DNA of 64,000 nt from contig NZ_NNRM01000006.1 of NCBI RefSeq assembly GCF_002252525.1, positions 294,790 through 358,789 of the forward strand. Direction: 5' to 3'. This DNA comes from Brucella pseudogrignonensis (GTDB lineage Bacteria; Pseudomonadota; Alphaproteobacteria; Rhizobiales; Rhizobiaceae). A program made the translations under genes and the position numbers. Below are positions 1 through 10,061 of this stretch, in pieces. How positions within the stretch are numbered: position 1 is the stretch's first letter; every line of letters begins with the position of its first letter. The notes beneath the pieces are model-generated. The model saw nothing but the letters and a program-made list of their open reading frames with translations, searched no databases and had not been told where the DNA came from.

Positions 1-1045
1 ACAACTTGAACAACGGGCGGTAAACCGCCGAACGGACCTTCGATGTGTCGAGCCAAGGCACGACAAAGAGGATCGCGATCGAACCGAACATGGTCAGAAC
101 GCCGCCAAGCTTTGAGTCGATCGGGCCGATATTGAAGGTGATCGCACGCAGCATCGCGTAGAACGGCAGGAAGTACCATTCAGGAACAATGTGAGCTGGC
201 GTCTTCAGTGAGTCAGCCGGAATGTAGTTATCCGGATGGCCCAGGAAGTTTGGCATGTAGAAGACGAAGTAAGCGAAGAAAATGAAGAACACGAGCGCGC
301 CGAAAGCATCCTTGATGGTTGCATAAGGCGTGAACGGCAGCGTGTCTGTCTTCGACTTCACTTCAATCCCTGTCGGATTGGTCTGCCCGGTTACGTGCAA
401 AGCCCATACGTGCAGGATAACAACGCCCACAATCATGAACGGCAGCAGGTAATGCAGCGAGAAGAAGCGGTTAAGCGTTGGATTATCAACGGCAAAGCCA
501 CCGAGCAGCAATTGCTGGATCGGCTCGCCGATTATCGGAAAAGCCGTAAAGAAGCCCGTGATAACCGTCGCACCCCAGAAGGACATCTGTCCCCAAGGCA
601 GAACATAACCCATGAAGGCGGTTGCCATCATGAGAAGGAAGATCACCACGCCGAGGATCCAAAGCAGCTCGCGCGGTGCCTTGTAGGAGCCGTAATAAAG
701 ACCGCGAGCAATATGAAGATAAACGGCGATAAAGAAGAATGATGCACCGTTTGCGTGCATGTAACGCAGCAGCCAACCAGAGTTGACGTCACGCATAATC
801 TTTTCAACGGAGTTGAATGCAATGCCCGTATCCGCAGCATAATGCATGGCCAGCACGATACCGGTGATGAGCTGCGCAATAAGCATAAAGCTTAGAATGC
901 CACCAAAGGTGTACATATAGTTCAGGTTACGCGGCGTCGGATAGGCAACAAAGGAATCATAGACCAGGCGCGGCAAAGGAAGCCGTTCGTCGACCCATTT
1001 TTCGATGCCGGTCGAGGGCGTATATGTGGAGTGATTACCACTCAT
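1..1045 (-). CDS. petB: cytochrome b of the bc1 complex, 3' end outside window
   Basis: Membrane subunit of ubiquinol-cytochrome c reductase that carries hemes bL and bH and the quinone sites. Translating the minus strand from ATG at 1045 gives [20 protein letters not shown], then a long multi-span membrane protein with no stop before position 1. The two heme-ligand helices are visible, one near the segment [20 protein letters not shown] and one near [20 protein letters not shown], each with paired His. The Qo-site signature [10 protein letters not shown] is also present. A GGGAGAG ribosome site precedes the start. It lies 23 bp downstream of petA on the same strand, so the order is petA-petB, with petC expected beyond the window. 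About 348 codons are seen and the C-terminus is missing. Confidence 0.95.
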   Translation of the reverse strand, partial: MSGNHSTYTPSTGIEKWVDERLPLPRLVYDSFVAYPTPRNLNYMYTFGGILSFMLIAQLITGIVLAMHYAADTGIAFNSVEKIMRDVNSGWLLRYMHANGASFFFIAVYLHIARGLYYGSYKAPRELLWILGVVIFLLMMATAFMGYVLPWGQMSFWGATVITGFFTAFPIIGEPIQQLLLGGFAVDNPTLNRFFSLHYLLPFMIVGVVILHVWALHVTGQTNPTGIEVKSKTDTLPFTPYATIKDAFGALVFFIFFAYFVFYMPNFLGHPDNYIPADSLKTPAHIVPEWYFLPFYAMLRAITFNIGPIDSKLGGVLTMFGSIAILFVVPWLDTSKVRSAVYRPLFKL

Positions 1046-1068
1046 GTTTTCTCTCCCCAAGATCTGTC

Positions 1069-1632
1069 TTAGCCGATCCTGATGACCGTATCGGAAGCAA
1101 ATGCGTATTCCGGAATGTGCATGTTTTCCGGCGCCGGACCGCTGCGGATACGACCCGCAGTGTCATAGGTCGAGCCATGGCACGGGCAGAACCAGCCGCC
1201 AAACGAACCTGACTCACCCAGTGGCACGCAACCAAGGTGGGTACAAACACCGATCATGATGATCCAGTTTTCCTTACCTTCACCAGCAGAACGCGCAACG
1301 TCGGTCGCCTGTGCGTCCGAAGCAAGATTGGCGTTACGGGCATTCGGATCTTTAAGATCGCCAAGCGCTGTTGTCTTCGCGTCTTCTATTTCCTTGGCCG
1401 TACGGTTTCGGATGAAAACTGGCTTACCGCGCCATTTGACGGTGAGCGATGCGCCTTCTGCGAGAGAAGAAACATCAACCTCAATAGACGCTGCAGCAAG
1501 CGTCGAAGCGTCGGGGCGCATCTGGTCGATAAACGGCCATGCCAGTCCGCCGACACCGACGACACCGGCCATTCCCGTCGCAATATACAAAAAATCACGC
1601 CGTGTCGGCTCAGCCGTGTCGTGTGCGCTCAC
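1069..1632 (-). CDS. petA: Rieske iron-sulfur subunit of the bc1 complex
   Basis: Passes electrons from ubiquinol to cytochrome c1 through a 2Fe-2S centre. The frame stays open up to 1698, but GTG at 1632 is the better start. AAGGA lies at a normal distance from it, and the protein then begins [15 protein letters not shown], giving 187 residues, the usual alphaproteobacterial length. TRRDFL followed by a hydrophobic stretch is the twin-arginine-type signal and anchor. The cluster-binding boxes are CTHLGC and CPCHGS, with GPAPENM close to the C-terminus. It is the first gene of the petAB(C) operon. Confidence 0.95.
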   Translation of the reverse strand: MSAHDTAEPTRRDFLYIATGMAGVVGVGGLAWPFIDQMRPDASTLAAASIEVDVSSLAEGASLTVKWRGKPVFIRNRTAKEIEDAKTTALGDLKDPNARNANLASDAQATDVARSAGEGKENWIIMIGVCTHLGCVPLGESGSFGGWFCPCHGSTYDTAGRIRSGPAPENMHIPEYAFASDTVIRIG

Positions 1633-1874
1633 GTGCCAATTCCTTTTTAACCTGGATATCCAATTGAAATCTCCCCTCGTTCCCTTGCACTTAGGCAAAA
1701 GCAGTCCAGCCTTTCGCGTTCACGCAAAAAGCAGTTCTACAATTGCTTGCAGAACGAAATTCCCTCCATCTCAACATTCAGGTTTAGGCAGGTTGAAATG
1801 CCTTGTCCAGACGCCAACCCCATAGGACGGCACCATGTCGCAGGCTGATTTATTGGGATGTTTTAAAAGCGACA

Positions 1875-1916
1875 AAACAAACCAAGCCGCTCAAATCTTA
1901 CTTTGAGCGGCTTGGT
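1875..1916 (-). terminator. Rho-independent terminator after the ABC exporter pair
   Basis: A perfect 15-bp inverted repeat (1881-1895 with 1902-1916) and a 6-nt loop. Read on the minus strand it is followed by GGTTTGTTTTG, a T-rich tail. It lies 25 bp past the stop of the minus-strand ABC transporter gene. Confidence 0.85.
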
Positions 1917-1941
1917 GAGTGTCGTCTGAAAATACTTGAAA

Positions 1942-3801
1942 TTAGCTGTTTATACCGAGAAAACCGCCCGACTGGCGGGCCCAGAGGCCCGCATAGATTC
2001 CGCCTTGCGCAATCAATTCCTCATGGGTGCCTTCTTCGACAATCCGGCCCTTATCCATGACGATGAGGCGATCAAGAGCTGCAATAGTCGAAAGCCGATG
2101 TGCAATTGCGATAACGGTCTTGCCTTCCATGAGCTGACGAAGATTCTCCTGGATCGAGGCTTCAACCTCTGAGTCGAGTGCCGAGGTTGCTTCATCCAGA
2201 ATGAGGATCGGTGCGTCTTTCAGGATCGCACGCGCAATCGCGATACGCTGACGCTGACCGCCCGAAAGCTTGACGCCGCGCTCACCTACGAAGGCATCGA
2301 AGGATTTCCGTCCATTGAAGTCTTCCAGCTTCGCGATGAACTCGTCTGCTTCGGCCTGTCGTGCAGCCTGCGCAAGCTCTTCATCCGTGGCATCATCACG
2401 CGCCAGCATAATGTTGTCACGCAGCGAACGGTGCAGCAGCGCTGTTTCCTGACTGACGACCGCAAAGGCGCGTCGCAGAGAGGATTGCGTCACATCGCGA
2501 ACATCCTGACCATCGACAAGGATCGCGCCCTTCTCAACATCATAAAGACGCAGGATCAGATTGATGAGTGTCGACTTGCCCGCCCCTGAATGGCCAACAA
2601 GTCCGACCCGTTCGCCACCCCTGATGGAAAAGTTGATACCGTCAAGAACACCCGCCGCCTTACCATAATGAAACGTGACATTCTGAATGTCGATGCGCGC
2701 TTCGGTAATCTGCAACGGTTTTGCACCGCGCTTGTCTTCCAGACCCAATGGTTCGGAAACAAGCTTCATCGAGTTTTCTATAAGCCCAAGCTGACGCAGC
2801 ATACCATTCAGCTGCATCATCAGACGGCCAAGCAGCATATTAAGACGCAACACCAGACCGAGCGTGAACGACACCTGCCCAACAGTGATGGCATCTTTGG
2901 TCCACAGGTCGATGGTAATTGCTGCCACAGTCACAATCATCAGACCTGACAAGGCGGTCATGGCAAGACGCACGCCGGTCAGTGAGCGCATAAACGGCAG
3001 GATTGCCCCGAGATAGCGCATAAAACCGTCGCGCATATAGCGCTCATCGTCATCGACGGTGTTGAGCTTGATGGTCTGGATATTGGAATAGCTATCAACG
3101 ATACGGCCGTTGATCAGGGAGCCCGCTTCCGCGGAGGCTTCAGCATTCTTTCGAATGCGCGGCAAATAGTGCCGGGCAATCAGGCCGAAAGCCACGATCC
3201 ATGCAATCACCGCGGCAGCCAGCCGCCAGTCGAGACGACCCACCAGAAACAGCGTCGTCACGCTATAGATCGCCATGAACCAGACGACCTGAATGAGACT
3301 TTCAATCAGATCACCTGCCGCCTGCCCCGCCTGCCAGACCTTGGTGGCAATGCGCCCGGCAAAATCATTCTGAAAGAATGCATAGGATTGCCGCTGGACA
3401 TAGGAATTCGCCTGCCAGCGGATCATGTTGTAGAAACCGGGCGAAAGTGTCTGACCTTCAAGAAGGGTGTTTATGGCCGTGACTACAAAACGGATCACAA
3501 GAACCGTGATCCCCATGAACAGAAGTTCCGGACCCGCAGCCTGAAACAGTGCCGACCAGCTACGCTCGACACCGCCCTTGCCTGCCTGATCGAGAATATC
3601 GACAAGCCTGCCCGTGAAATAAAACAACCCCGCCTCCACAAGAGGCAGAAGACCGCCAACAGCCAGCGAGGCTGCAAGCGGCCATTTAGCCTGTCGCGCA
3701 TAATGCCAGAGGAAGGCCAATGTTGTTGAAGGCGGTCTAAGCTTGTCCGGTTCGCGGAAGGGATCAACCCAACGCTCGAACAGGCTATAAACCGCTTTCA
3801 T
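1942..3801 (-). CDS. ABC exporter half-transporter (fused TMD and ATPase), second gene of a pair
   Basis: Type IV ABC exporter in the inner membrane, substrate unknown. The N-terminal half (about residues 35-330) is a six-helix ABC membrane domain. The C-terminal ATPase has Walker A GHSGAGKST, the signature LSGGQRQR, Walker B ILILDEATSALDSE and the switch His in AIAHRLSTIA. ATG at 3801 is taken as the start. A TTG one codon upstream also sits well behind AAGGA. It follows the paralogous exporter gene by only a few bases and is followed by a strong terminator. Two adjacent half-transporters suggest a heterodimer, which is inference. Both catalytic Glu residues look intact, so neither site is obviously degenerate. 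Confidence 0.9.
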   Translation of the reverse strand: MKAVYSLFERWVDPFREPDKLRPPSTTLAFLWHYARQAKWPLAASLAVGGLLPLVEAGLFYFTGRLVDILDQAGKGGVERSWSALFQAAGPELLFMGITVLVIRFVVTAINTLLEGQTLSPGFYNMIRWQANSYVQRQSYAFFQNDFAGRIATKVWQAGQAAGDLIESLIQVVWFMAIYSVTTLFLVGRLDWRLAAAVIAWIVAFGLIARHYLPRIRKNAEASAEAGSLINGRIVDSYSNIQTIKLNTVDDDERYMRDGFMRYLGAILPFMRSLTGVRLAMTALSGLMIVTVAAITIDLWTKDAITVGQVSFTLGLVLRLNMLLGRLMMQLNGMLRQLGLIENSMKLVSEPLGLEDKRGAKPLQITEARIDIQNVTFHYGKAAGVLDGINFSIRGGERVGLVGHSGAGKSTLINLILRLYDVEKGAILVDGQDVRDVTQSSLRRAFAVVSQETALLHRSLRDNIMLARDDATDEELAQAARQAEADEFIAKLEDFNGRKSFDAFVGERGVKLSGGQRQRIAIARAILKDAPILILDEATSALDSEVEASIQENLRQLMEGKTVIAIAHRLSTIAALDRLIVMDKGRIVEEGTHEELIAQGGIYAGLWARQSGGFLGINS

Positions 3802-3815
3802 CAATTGCGTATTCC

Positions 3816-5672
3816 TTACTTTGCCATTTCCGCTTCGGTCTGCTCGTCAAAACCAAGGAACCCGCCCGACTGACGTGCCCATAGTCCGGCATAAATGCCG
3901 CCGAGCGCAACAAGTTCCTCATGCGTGCCATCTTCGACAATCTGTCCCTTGTCCATCACAACGAGGCGATCAAGGGCGGCGATAGTCGAAAGGCGATGGG
4001 CGATCGCAATAACGGTCTTGCCTTCCATCAGTGTGTTGAGACTGTCCTGAATGGCTGCCTCCACTTCCGAGTCGAGTGCAGAGGTTGCCTCATCCAGAAT
4101 GAGGATGGGAGCATCCTTCAGCATCACGCGCGCAATCGCGATACGCTGACGCTGGCCACCGGAAAGCTTCACACCACGCTCACCGACATGAGCATCCAGT
4201 CCGCGTCGGCCCTTCGCATCAGTCAATAGAGGAATGAACTGGTCAGCCTGAGCGAGACGGATTGCCCGTTCGACCATTTCTTCTGTCGCATCCGGACGGC
4301 CATACATGATGTTCTCGCGCACCGAACGATGCAGCAAAGACGTGTCCTGCGTAACCATGCCGATGCTTGCGCGAAGCGAATCCTGCGTGACCTTGGAAAT
4401 ATTCTGCCCATCAATCAGGATGCGGCCTTTTTCAAGATCGTAGAAGCGCAGCAGCAGATTGACGAGCGTGGATTTACCCGCACCGGAACGTCCGACGAGA
4501 CCGATCTTCTGCCCGGCCTGAATGTCGAGCGACAGGCCTTCGATAACACCCTTGCCCTTGCCGTAGTGGAAACCGATCTTGTCGAAATCCAGCGCACCCT
4601 TGCTCACTTTCAGCACAGGCGCATTTGGCGTATCCACCACTTCATGTGCGCGCGAAATCGTCGTGATGCCGTCTTCCACCGTGCCGATATTTTCGAACAG
4701 TGCAGACATTTCCCACATGATCCACTGCGACATGCCGTTAAGGCGCAGCACAAGGCCGATGCCGACAGCAACAGCACCCACCGAAATGGCTTCATTCATC
4801 CAGAGCTTGATGCCGATCGCACCCACAGCAAACAGCAGGATGCAGTTCGCCATATAAAGCGTGAAGTGGAACATCGTTATGAGACGCATCTGTCGATGCA
4901 CCGTGACGAGGAAGCCATCGAGGCTTTCTTTCACATAAGACTCTTCACGGCTTGAATGCGAGAACAGCTTCACGGTCGCGATGTTGGTATAACTATCGAC
5001 AATACGTCCGGTCATGGACGAACGCGCATCAGCCTGCTGTTCGGAAATCACCCTGAGACGCGGAATGAAGAAGCGCAACAGGATGATGTAGACGATCAGC
5101 CAGACCGCAAACGGGATCATCAGAACAATATCCGCCGAGGCCGCGATAAACAGCGTACCGGCAAAATAGACGATGACGTAGTTCAGCACGTCGAGCAGCT
5201 TCATCACCGTTTCACGCACAGCGAGAGCAGTCTGCATCAGCTTGGTTGAGATACGTCCGGCAAACTCGTCCTGAAAGAACGACATGGACTGACGGATCAG
5301 ATAGCGATGCATAAGCCAGCGCACACGCATCGGATAGTTGCCGAGCAACGTCTGGTGAATAAGCAGCGAGTGGATGAGAACCACGCCCGGCAAACCGACC
5401 AGAACGACGCCCGCGATCAGCGCAAGCCGCCAGCCTTCATTGCTCAGGAATGTCTCACGCGACTGGTGCGAAAGCCAGTCGACGATATTGCCCATGAAGG
5501 CAAAAAGCGACACTTCGATAATAGCGATCAGTGTCGTGAAAATTGCCATGCCGATAATCCATGGCCATGCGCCACGGGTGTAATAAAGGCAAAAGGCTAC
5601 CAGCCCGCGCGGAGGCTCGCGCGGCGGTTCTTCGGGATAAGCTTCGAGTCGTTTTTCAAACCATTTGAACAT
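3816..5672 (-). CDS. ABC exporter half-transporter (fused TMD and ATPase), first gene of a pair
   Basis: Partner of the next gene. It is a 618-residue exporter with an N-terminal membrane domain and a C-terminal ATPase: Walker A GRSGAGKST, signature LSGGQRQR, Walker B ILILDEATSALDSE. Start chosen at ATG 5672 (MFKWFEKRLEAYPEEPP), which has AAGGA at good spacing. A longer frame to 5708 has no such site. The C-terminal ATPase is very similar to that of its neighbour, including the shared ending IYAGLWARQSGGFLG, so the pair probably arose by tandem duplication. Known relatives export lipids, peptides or drugs. Nothing here fixes the cargo. Confidence 0.9.
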   Translation of the reverse strand: MFKWFEKRLEAYPEEPPREPPRGLVAFCLYYTRGAWPWIIGMAIFTTLIAIIEVSLFAFMGNIVDWLSHQSRETFLSNEGWRLALIAGVVLVGLPGVVLIHSLLIHQTLLGNYPMRVRWLMHRYLIRQSMSFFQDEFAGRISTKLMQTALAVRETVMKLLDVLNYVIVYFAGTLFIAASADIVLMIPFAVWLIVYIILLRFFIPRLRVISEQQADARSSMTGRIVDSYTNIATVKLFSHSSREESYVKESLDGFLVTVHRQMRLITMFHFTLYMANCILLFAVGAIGIKLWMNEAISVGAVAVGIGLVLRLNGMSQWIMWEMSALFENIGTVEDGITTISRAHEVVDTPNAPVLKVSKGALDFDKIGFHYGKGKGVIEGLSLDIQAGQKIGLVGRSGAGKSTLVNLLLRFYDLEKGRILIDGQNISKVTQDSLRASIGMVTQDTSLLHRSVRENIMYGRPDATEEMVERAIRLAQADQFIPLLTDAKGRRGLDAHVGERGVKLSGGQRQRIAIARVMLKDAPILILDEATSALDSEVEAAIQDSLNTLMEGKTVIAIAHRLSTIAALDRLVVMDKGQIVEDGTHEELVALGGIYAGLWARQSGGFLGFDEQTEAEMAK

Positions 5673-5857
5673 GGCGATCCTTTTACGGGCACCTTGCAAA
5701 ATTTCCAAGTCGGAACAGGAACAAAAAGGGAATATTTTCGTGATGCTAGAATGATTTTATTCTTGCGGGCACCATCCCGCGAATTGATGTGTTGACGTGT
5801 GCGACACAACCAATCTGAACACTTGCAGCCATCGGATTTGTGAGCTACCCGCCTTAT

Positions 5858-6337
5858 ATGGATCTGCGTATCGCCCTTTACCAGCCCGACATTCCCGGCA
5901 ACACGGGAACCATTCTGCGCATGGCCGCCTGCCTTGGCTTCGCGGTGGACCTGATCGAGCCTGCAGGCTTCGACGTTTCCGACAGATCATTGAAACGCGC
6001 AGGCATGGATTATCTCGAACAGGCCGCCCTCACCCGCCATGCGGACTGGCAGAATTTCAACGATTGGCGCAGCCAGGCAGGCAAGCGCCTCGTGTTGCTG
6101 TCGACCAAGGCAGCAATCCCCTATACGGAATACGCGTTTCAGGAAAATGACATCCTGTTGTTCGGGCGGGAGTCCGCAGGCGTCCCTGACAGCATTCAGG
6201 ACATCGCGGATGCGCGACTGATTATCCCCATGGTGCCGGGTGCCAGATCCCTCAATCTTGCGGTTTCTGTTGCGATCACGGCAGGCGAAGCTCTGCGCCA
6301 GCAAAATTTAAAAAGCGATTCCGTTTCAACCGCATAG
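5858..6337 (+). CDS. trmL: tRNA (cytidine/uridine-2'-O)-methyltransferase, SPOUT family
   Basis: Cytoplasmic SPOUT methyltransferase that modifies the wobble ribose (position 34) of tRNA-Leu isoacceptors. The N-terminus LRIALYQPDIPGNTGTILR and the knotted SAM site LLFGRESAGVP ... MVPGARSLNLAVSVAI match TrmL. Length about 159 residues, normal for the family. ATG at 5858 fits homologues best. GTG at 5840 would add six residues, and neither has a strong ribosome site. The gene diverges from the ABC exporter pair. Confidence 0.88.
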   Translation: MDLRIALYQPDIPGNTGTILRMAACLGFAVDLIEPAGFDVSDRSLKRAGMDYLEQAALTRHADWQNFNDWRSQAGKRLVLLSTKAAIPYTEYAFQENDILLFGRESAGVPDSIQDIADARLIIPMVPGARSLNLAVSVAITAGEALRQQNLKSDSVSTA

Positions 6338-6400
6338 ACGGACAAACGGAATCAGTTCCCGAAGCAGATTTAGTATTCAGTCAGAAAAGGTTCTTCTCCG

Positions 6401-7438
6401 ATGAAGCCATCGTTCCGCACTTCTGTTCTTACGGCCTCTCTTCTGGCAACCGCAGTTGCCGCTCCTGCATTTGCACAGGCTGCTGAAACCATTTCGCCAA
6501 AGGTCATGGTCATCACCATGTTCGGTGAGGAAGCAAAGCCTTGGCTGGAAGGTGAAAAGTTCACACAGAAGCTGAAGCTTGCGGGCTTGAGCCCTGAATA
6601 TCCTGAGATCGATTGTACGGCTGAAGGCCTCTGCCACATGACCACGGCCATGGGTTTTGCCAATGCAGCCAGTGCGGTCTCGGCAATGGCGCTGAGCGAC
6701 AAGCTTGATCTGAGCCACACTTATTTCCTCATCGCCGGTATCGCAGGCGTTGATCCAAAACATGGTACACTCGGTTCTGCGCATTGGGCAAAATACGCAA
6801 TCGATGCCAACCTCAACCATCGCATTGATATCCGCGAAGCACCTGAAGGCTGGGCGACCGACTTCTTCGGCCTCGGCGCTGAAAAGCCGGGTGAAAAGCC
6901 AAAATGGGCTGCAGGCACGGAAGTCTTCGAACTCAATGGCAAGCTTGCCGATTACGCACTCGCAACGACCAAGGGCGTTGAACTTCTCGACAGCGACGAT
7001 GCCAAGGAATATCGCAAGCATTACACGGAAGAAGCAGCAACCAGCGCGCCTCAGGTCACAATCTGCGATACCGCATCGGGCGACACATACTGGCACGGCA
7101 CCAAGCTCGGCGAAGCCATGGAACAGTGGGCAAAGCTCCTGACTGATGGCAAAGCGAACTACTGCACCTCACAGATGGAAGACAATGCAACGCTGACCTC
7201 GCTCAAGCGCGCAGCCGATGCAGGCAAGCTCGATTATGACCGTATTGCGCTGCTGCGTACGTCTTCCAACTTCGACCGTCAGGGCAAAGACCAGACGGCG
7301 GCAGAATCCCTTGCTGCGAAGTCGGGCGGTTTCCCGCTGGCAACGACCAATGCCTATCGCGTTGGCAAGGCATATGCTGACAGCATCATCAAGGATTGGA
7401 AGTCGTGGGAGCAGGCCCCTCAGACGGAAGCGAAATAA
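6401..7438 (+). CDS. purine nucleoside permease-like (NUP family) periplasmic protein
   Basis: 345 residues with a clear Sec signal peptide (lysine/arginine start, hydrophobic core, cleavage near AFAQA). The body resembles the NUP family (PF06516), related to the yeast nucleoside permease and to nucleoside phosphorylases: ISPKVMVITMFGEE, GFANAASAVSAMAL, FLIAGIAGVDPKHGTLGSA, CDTASGDTYWHG. The role is inferred from family only, namely nucleoside binding or cleavage in the periplasm. It stands alone between trmL and a terminator. Confidence 0.82.
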   Translation: MKPSFRTSVLTASLLATAVAAPAFAQAAETISPKVMVITMFGEEAKPWLEGEKFTQKLKLAGLSPEYPEIDCTAEGLCHMTTAMGFANAASAVSAMALSDKLDLSHTYFLIAGIAGVDPKHGTLGSAHWAKYAIDANLNHRIDIREAPEGWATDFFGLGAEKPGEKPKWAAGTEVFELNGKLADYALATTKGVELLDSDDAKEYRKHYTEEAATSAPQVTICDTASGDTYWHGTKLGEAMEQWAKLLTDGKANYCTSQMEDNATLTSLKRAADAGKLDYDRIALLRTSSNFDRQGKDQTAAESLAAKSGGFPLATTNAYRVGKAYADSIIKDWKSWEQAPQTEAK

Positions 7439-7468
7439 AGCTGTAACGCTATAACAACTCAGAAATGT

Positions 7469-7502
7469 AAACGCCCTTCGGAAAAACCGGAGGGCGTTTT
7501 CG
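7469..7502 (+). terminator. Rho-independent terminator of the NUP gene
   Basis: AAACGCCCT(TCGG) and (CCG)GAGGGCGTTT form a strong hairpin around a short A-rich loop, followed by TTTT. It begins about 30 bp after the NUP stop. Confidence 0.85.
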
Positions 7503-7560
7503 CAAATGCCTGATTTGAATCTGGTTTCAATGGCTTAAAGCGTCTCGTTGACTCAGATCT

Positions 7561-7821
7561 CTAATCCGATGTCGGCAGGCGACGCATGGTAAATTCGATG
7601 ACATCATCAGGCCGTTCACACCAGCTTTCGATCTCAGTCCAATAGGCAGCCTTGGGGAAAGCCTCAAACCATTCCCGCGCTTTATCGCGTGCGGCCTGTC
7701 GCGGTAGGGTGAATGTCTCGCGGACAAACCCGTCGCGTGGCATACGGCTCTTCTTGGCACGACCTTTTTCTAGCTGCTTGCGCAAGCCTTCAAGTGGTGG
7801 GCGGGGCGAAGATGCGGTCAT
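7561..7821 (-). CDS. conserved hypothetical protein, 86 aa
   Basis: Small basic protein beginning MTASSPRPPLEGLRKQLEKG. I do not recognise a named domain. GGGAGG lies eight bases before ATG 7821, which supports translation. The N-terminal third is rich in Lys/Arg. The C-terminal half has Trp-rich segments (WFEAFPKAAYWTEIESWCE) and ends MRRLPTSD. It converges with the NUP gene and diverges from hemF. No signal peptide or membrane segment. Confidence 0.65.
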   Translation of the reverse strand: MTASSPRPPLEGLRKQLEKGRAKKSRMPRDGFVRETFTLPRQAARDKAREWFEAFPKAAYWTEIESWCERPDDVIEFTMRRLPTSD

Positions 7822-8004
7822 GCAATTGCCTCCCGAAACAAGGGAAAACTCGAAACTTCCAATCCCTTGGAAGCTTAAGATAGGGAAGCAACGACTTCAT
7901 GACGAGTCTTTTCTTGGGGAGAGGAATTCGCACCCGCAAGCCGCGCACTCTTCGCGCTTTGCCAGACTGCAGGACTTTGCTAAGTCAAGAAGATAGACGT
8001 TTGA

Positions 8005-8970
<966 letters not shown>

Positions 8971-8988
8971 AAGTTAATATGAACCAAA

Positions 8989-9019
8989 CAAAAGGGCGGG
9001 AATTTCCCGCCCTTTCTTT
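8989..9019 (+). terminator. bidirectional terminator between hemF and the GNAT gene
   Basis: AAAGGGCGGG ... CCCGCCCTTT forms a GC-rich stem with A and T runs on both sides, so it can end transcripts from both convergent genes. Confidence 0.85.
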
Positions 9020-9512
9020 ATGCATCAAATGCTGAGTGATAGGTCACTTTGCCTTTCGGCATTTCACCCTCAATCACAAGGCATTGGAAATACTCAGCCG
9101 GAACACCGTCAAGTGTTAGCCTTTCATCGACTTTAAAACCAAACCGTTGATAATAGCCCGGGTCACCGAGCAGCACGCAACCTTTGGCACCCACTTCATG
9201 CAAGCATGTTAGACCTTGCCGGATGAGCGCACTGCCAATGCCCTCACCCTGCCTGTCCGGCCGCACGGAGACGGGGCCAAGCCCGTACCAGCCACAATCA
9301 ACACCATTGATGAGAACCGGCGAGAATGCCACATGCCCGACAAGAGCCTCTCCCTCTTCGGCAACCAGCGATAAGGTCAAGGCCGATGCCGAACGAAGAG
9401 CGTCGACAATTGCCGCCTCTTTCTGATTGCTATAGGGCACCGTACGAAAGGCGTCATTCGTCAAATGCCGGATTGAGGAAATATCCTTCAGTTGTTCCTT
9501 GCGGATATGCAT
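9018..9512 (-). CDS. GNAT acetyltransferase paired with yjhX (YjhQ-like)
   Basis: N-acetyltransferase of the GNAT fold, 164 residues. The acetyl-CoA loop is visible as VRPDRQGEGIGSALI, followed by LLGDPGYYQRFGFKV, a typical strand 5/helix 4 region. Two ATGs are adjacent (9515 and 9512). The second has better spacing from GAGGAG. It follows the yjhX-like gene by 10 bp on the same strand. In E. coli, yjhX is likewise next to the acetyltransferase gene yjhQ, and the pair has been proposed as toxin and antitoxin. By analogy this could be the antitoxin or the modifying partner. The sequence alone does not prove it. Confidence 0.8.
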   Translation of the reverse strand: MHIRKEQLKDISSIRHLTNDAFRTVPYSNQKEAAIVDALRSASALTLSLVAEEGEALVGHVAFSPVLINGVDCGWYGLGPVSVRPDRQGEGIGSALIRQGLTCLHEVGAKGCVLLGDPGYYQRFGFKVDERLTLDGVPAEYFQCLVIEGEMPKGKVTYHSAFDA

Positions 9513-9522
9513 CATGCACTCC

Positions 9523-9777
9523 TCATCGATTGTTGGCTTGTGCTCGGACGTTGGTGCGTCCTTTGAGCGAGATGCGATAAGCACTTCCTGCACGCGATTC
9601 GATCAGCCGTTTTCGTCGCAATTGCTGGAAAACAACCATCGTGCAATCGGAAAGCAGATAGCCTTCACGCGTGTAGCATTCGATTTCGCAGATGCGTCCG
9701 TCTTCGCGCAGATGGCGAATGTAGCCGCCCTGCGCCAGCACGTGAAGCACGCGCTGTTCAATACGTGAGATATTCAT
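9523..9777 (-). CDS. yjhX: YjhX-family (UPF0386) putative toxin
   Basis: 84 residues, MNISRIEQRVLHVLAQGGYI onward, with ECYTREGYLLSDCTM and a C-terminal RLIESRAGSAYRISLKGR. This matches the UPF0386/YjhX family (PF09857) over its full length (E. coli YjhX is 85 aa). The predicted fold is a small winged helix. A longer frame to 9855 exists, but ATG 9777 matches the family start. It is the first gene of a two-gene unit with the GNAT gene. Confidence 0.82.
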   Translation of the reverse strand: MNISRIEQRVLHVLAQGGYIRHLREDGRICEIECYTREGYLLSDCTMVVFQQLRRKRLIESRAGSAYRISLKGRTNVRAQANNR

Positions 9778-9998
9778 TGTTGTTATGCCTGGATGGAAAC
9801 CATGACAAGCATCAGCGCACGCGGACAGCCAATACCTGTCCACGGCCAATGCCATTTCCGTCCCTGAACATCTGCGCTCTACTCAAGGCGCAGCAATCGT
9901 TCGGAACGATCAGAGGCTTCCTACAATCTCCGGCATCAACAATTCCTTCTGGAGCACACTCGAAAAGTATGCGGCCCACTCATTTGGGGCACAAACAA

Positions 9999-10022
9999 CT
10001 GGAGGGCTAAAAAGCCCTCCAG
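9999..10022 (-). terminator. terminator of the LpxO-like gene
   Basis: Perfect inverted repeat CTGGAGGGCT-AAAA-AGCCCTCCAG. On the minus strand it is followed by TTGTTTG. It lies about 40 bp beyond the stop of the hydroxylase gene. The stretch 9778-9998 between it and yjhX holds nothing else I can support. Confidence 0.75.
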
Positions 10023-10061
10023 AAGATTATTTAAAAGCGGCGAGGCTTGAAGTCAAATCGC

